Below the pieces are notes generated by a model that was not told where the DNA came from, ran no database searches, and was given only the letters and a program-made list of their open reading frames with translations. The translations under genes and the position numbers were made by a program. Below, piece after piece: positions 4,749-5,195 of a stretch of DNA of 5,195 nt (the first letter of the stretch is position 1; every line of letters starts with the position of its first letter). Source of the stretch: an uncultured Treponema sp. (GTDB lineage Bacteria; Spirochaetota; Spirochaetia; Treponematales; Treponemataceae); NCBI GenBank assembly GCA_905373565.1, contig CAJPTT010000198.1, positions 1 to 5,195 of the forward strand. Direction: 5' to 3'.

Positions 4749-5195
4749 ATGATAGTTGGACAAAGAAATAGTGATCTGACGGAAGGAATTATCTGGAAAA
4801 CACTGATTATATTTACCGTACCGATTTTGGTGGGGAATTTTTTTCAGCATTTATATACAACAGCCGATGCGGTGATTATCGGACGTTTTACCGGTAAAGA
4901 AGGTCTTGCAGCAATCGATTCCGTTTTCAGCTTGTTAAAATTACCGGTTAATCTGTTCAGCGGATTATCGGCAGGCTCCTCAATTTTAATTTCACAGCTC
5001 TATGGAGCAAAAAAATACGGCGAGCTGTCAAAAACAATACACACGGCGCTGATGCTCACGCTCATTACCGGAATGCTTTTATCGGTTACCGGAGTGTTAT
5101 TATCTCCCGCGCTGCTGGTAATGATGGACGTTCCCGCCGATATTTTTGATGCAACATTGCTCTATGTCCGGATATACTTCGGCGGTATGCTGATC
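4749..5195 (+). CDS. MATE family efflux transporter, N-terminal part (runs off right edge)
   Basis: The frame is open from the ATG at 4749 to the window edge, giving the first 149 residues of a multidrug and toxin extrusion (MATE) transporter, normally about 440-460 residues with 12 membrane helices. These inner-membrane proteins export drugs or metabolites in exchange for Na+ or H+. The N-terminus contains a LTEGIIWKTL segment (10-19) and then helix 1 with VPILVGNFFQHLY (24-36). The family motif around ADAVIIGRF (39-47) follows. A second hydrophobic span covers roughly 57-84, leading into SQLYGAKKYGEL (82-93), and a third covers about 99-126. GAAGGAA at 4737-4743 is a good ribosome site, six bases from the ATG. 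It begins 108 bp after the tRNA; no clear own promoter is seen, so readthrough from the tRNA promoter is possible. The substrate cannot be told. Confidence 0.9.
   Translation, partial: MIVGQRNSDLTEGIIWKTLIIFTVPILVGNFFQHLYTTADAVIIGRFTGKEGLAAIDSVFSLLKLPVNLFSGLSAGSSILISQLYGAKKYGELSKTIHTALMLTLITGMLLSVTGVLLSPALLVMMDVPADIFDATLLYVRIYFGGMLI

Overview
The window looks like a chromosomal segment of a host-associated Treponema or close spirochaete relative. This is inferred from the style of the MurC, MutY-like and YicC proteins, the moderate GC content, and an unverified memory that murC and mutY are near neighbours in T. pallidum. No rRNA or other decisive taxonomic marker is present. I see no insertion sequence, CRISPR array, phage gene or obvious novel multi-gene system. 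It is mostly a compact housekeeping operon with some unusual details.

Layout. Positions 1-218 hold six perfect copies of an 8-bp repeat against the left edge, then non-coding-looking sequence with a probable minus-strand terminator hairpin at 180-209. From 219 to 4473 five genes all lie on the minus strand, in transcription order murC (peptidoglycan precursor ligase), yicC (endoribonuclease family), a P-loop cytidylate-kinase-like gene, a mutY-like DNA glycosylase, and a small hemerythrin-like gene. The first four overlap one another (ATGA, ATGA, then an 8-nt overlap) and should be translationally coupled. A 56-bp gap containing a perfect 14-bp palindrome separates the hemerythrin gene. From 4474 to 4566 lie two divergent promoters, one for murC and one for a plus-strand tRNA-Arg(CCG) gene at 4567-4640. 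A plus-strand MATE-family exporter gene begins at 4749 and runs off the right edge.

Function. The operon mixes cell-wall synthesis, RNA metabolism, nucleotide metabolism, base-excision repair and a probable di-iron sensor or scavenger; these do not form one pathway. The points most worth checking are the key residue changes: an Asn in place of the Walker A Lys in the kinase; a Glu in place of the catalytic Asp and no Fe-S cysteines in the MutY-like protein; and an Arg in place of one His ligand in the hemerythrin. Other points are a seven-G tract in the kinase gene just upstream of the coupled mutY, a murC promoter that appears to give a leaderless mRNA, and the octanucleotide tract at the left edge.
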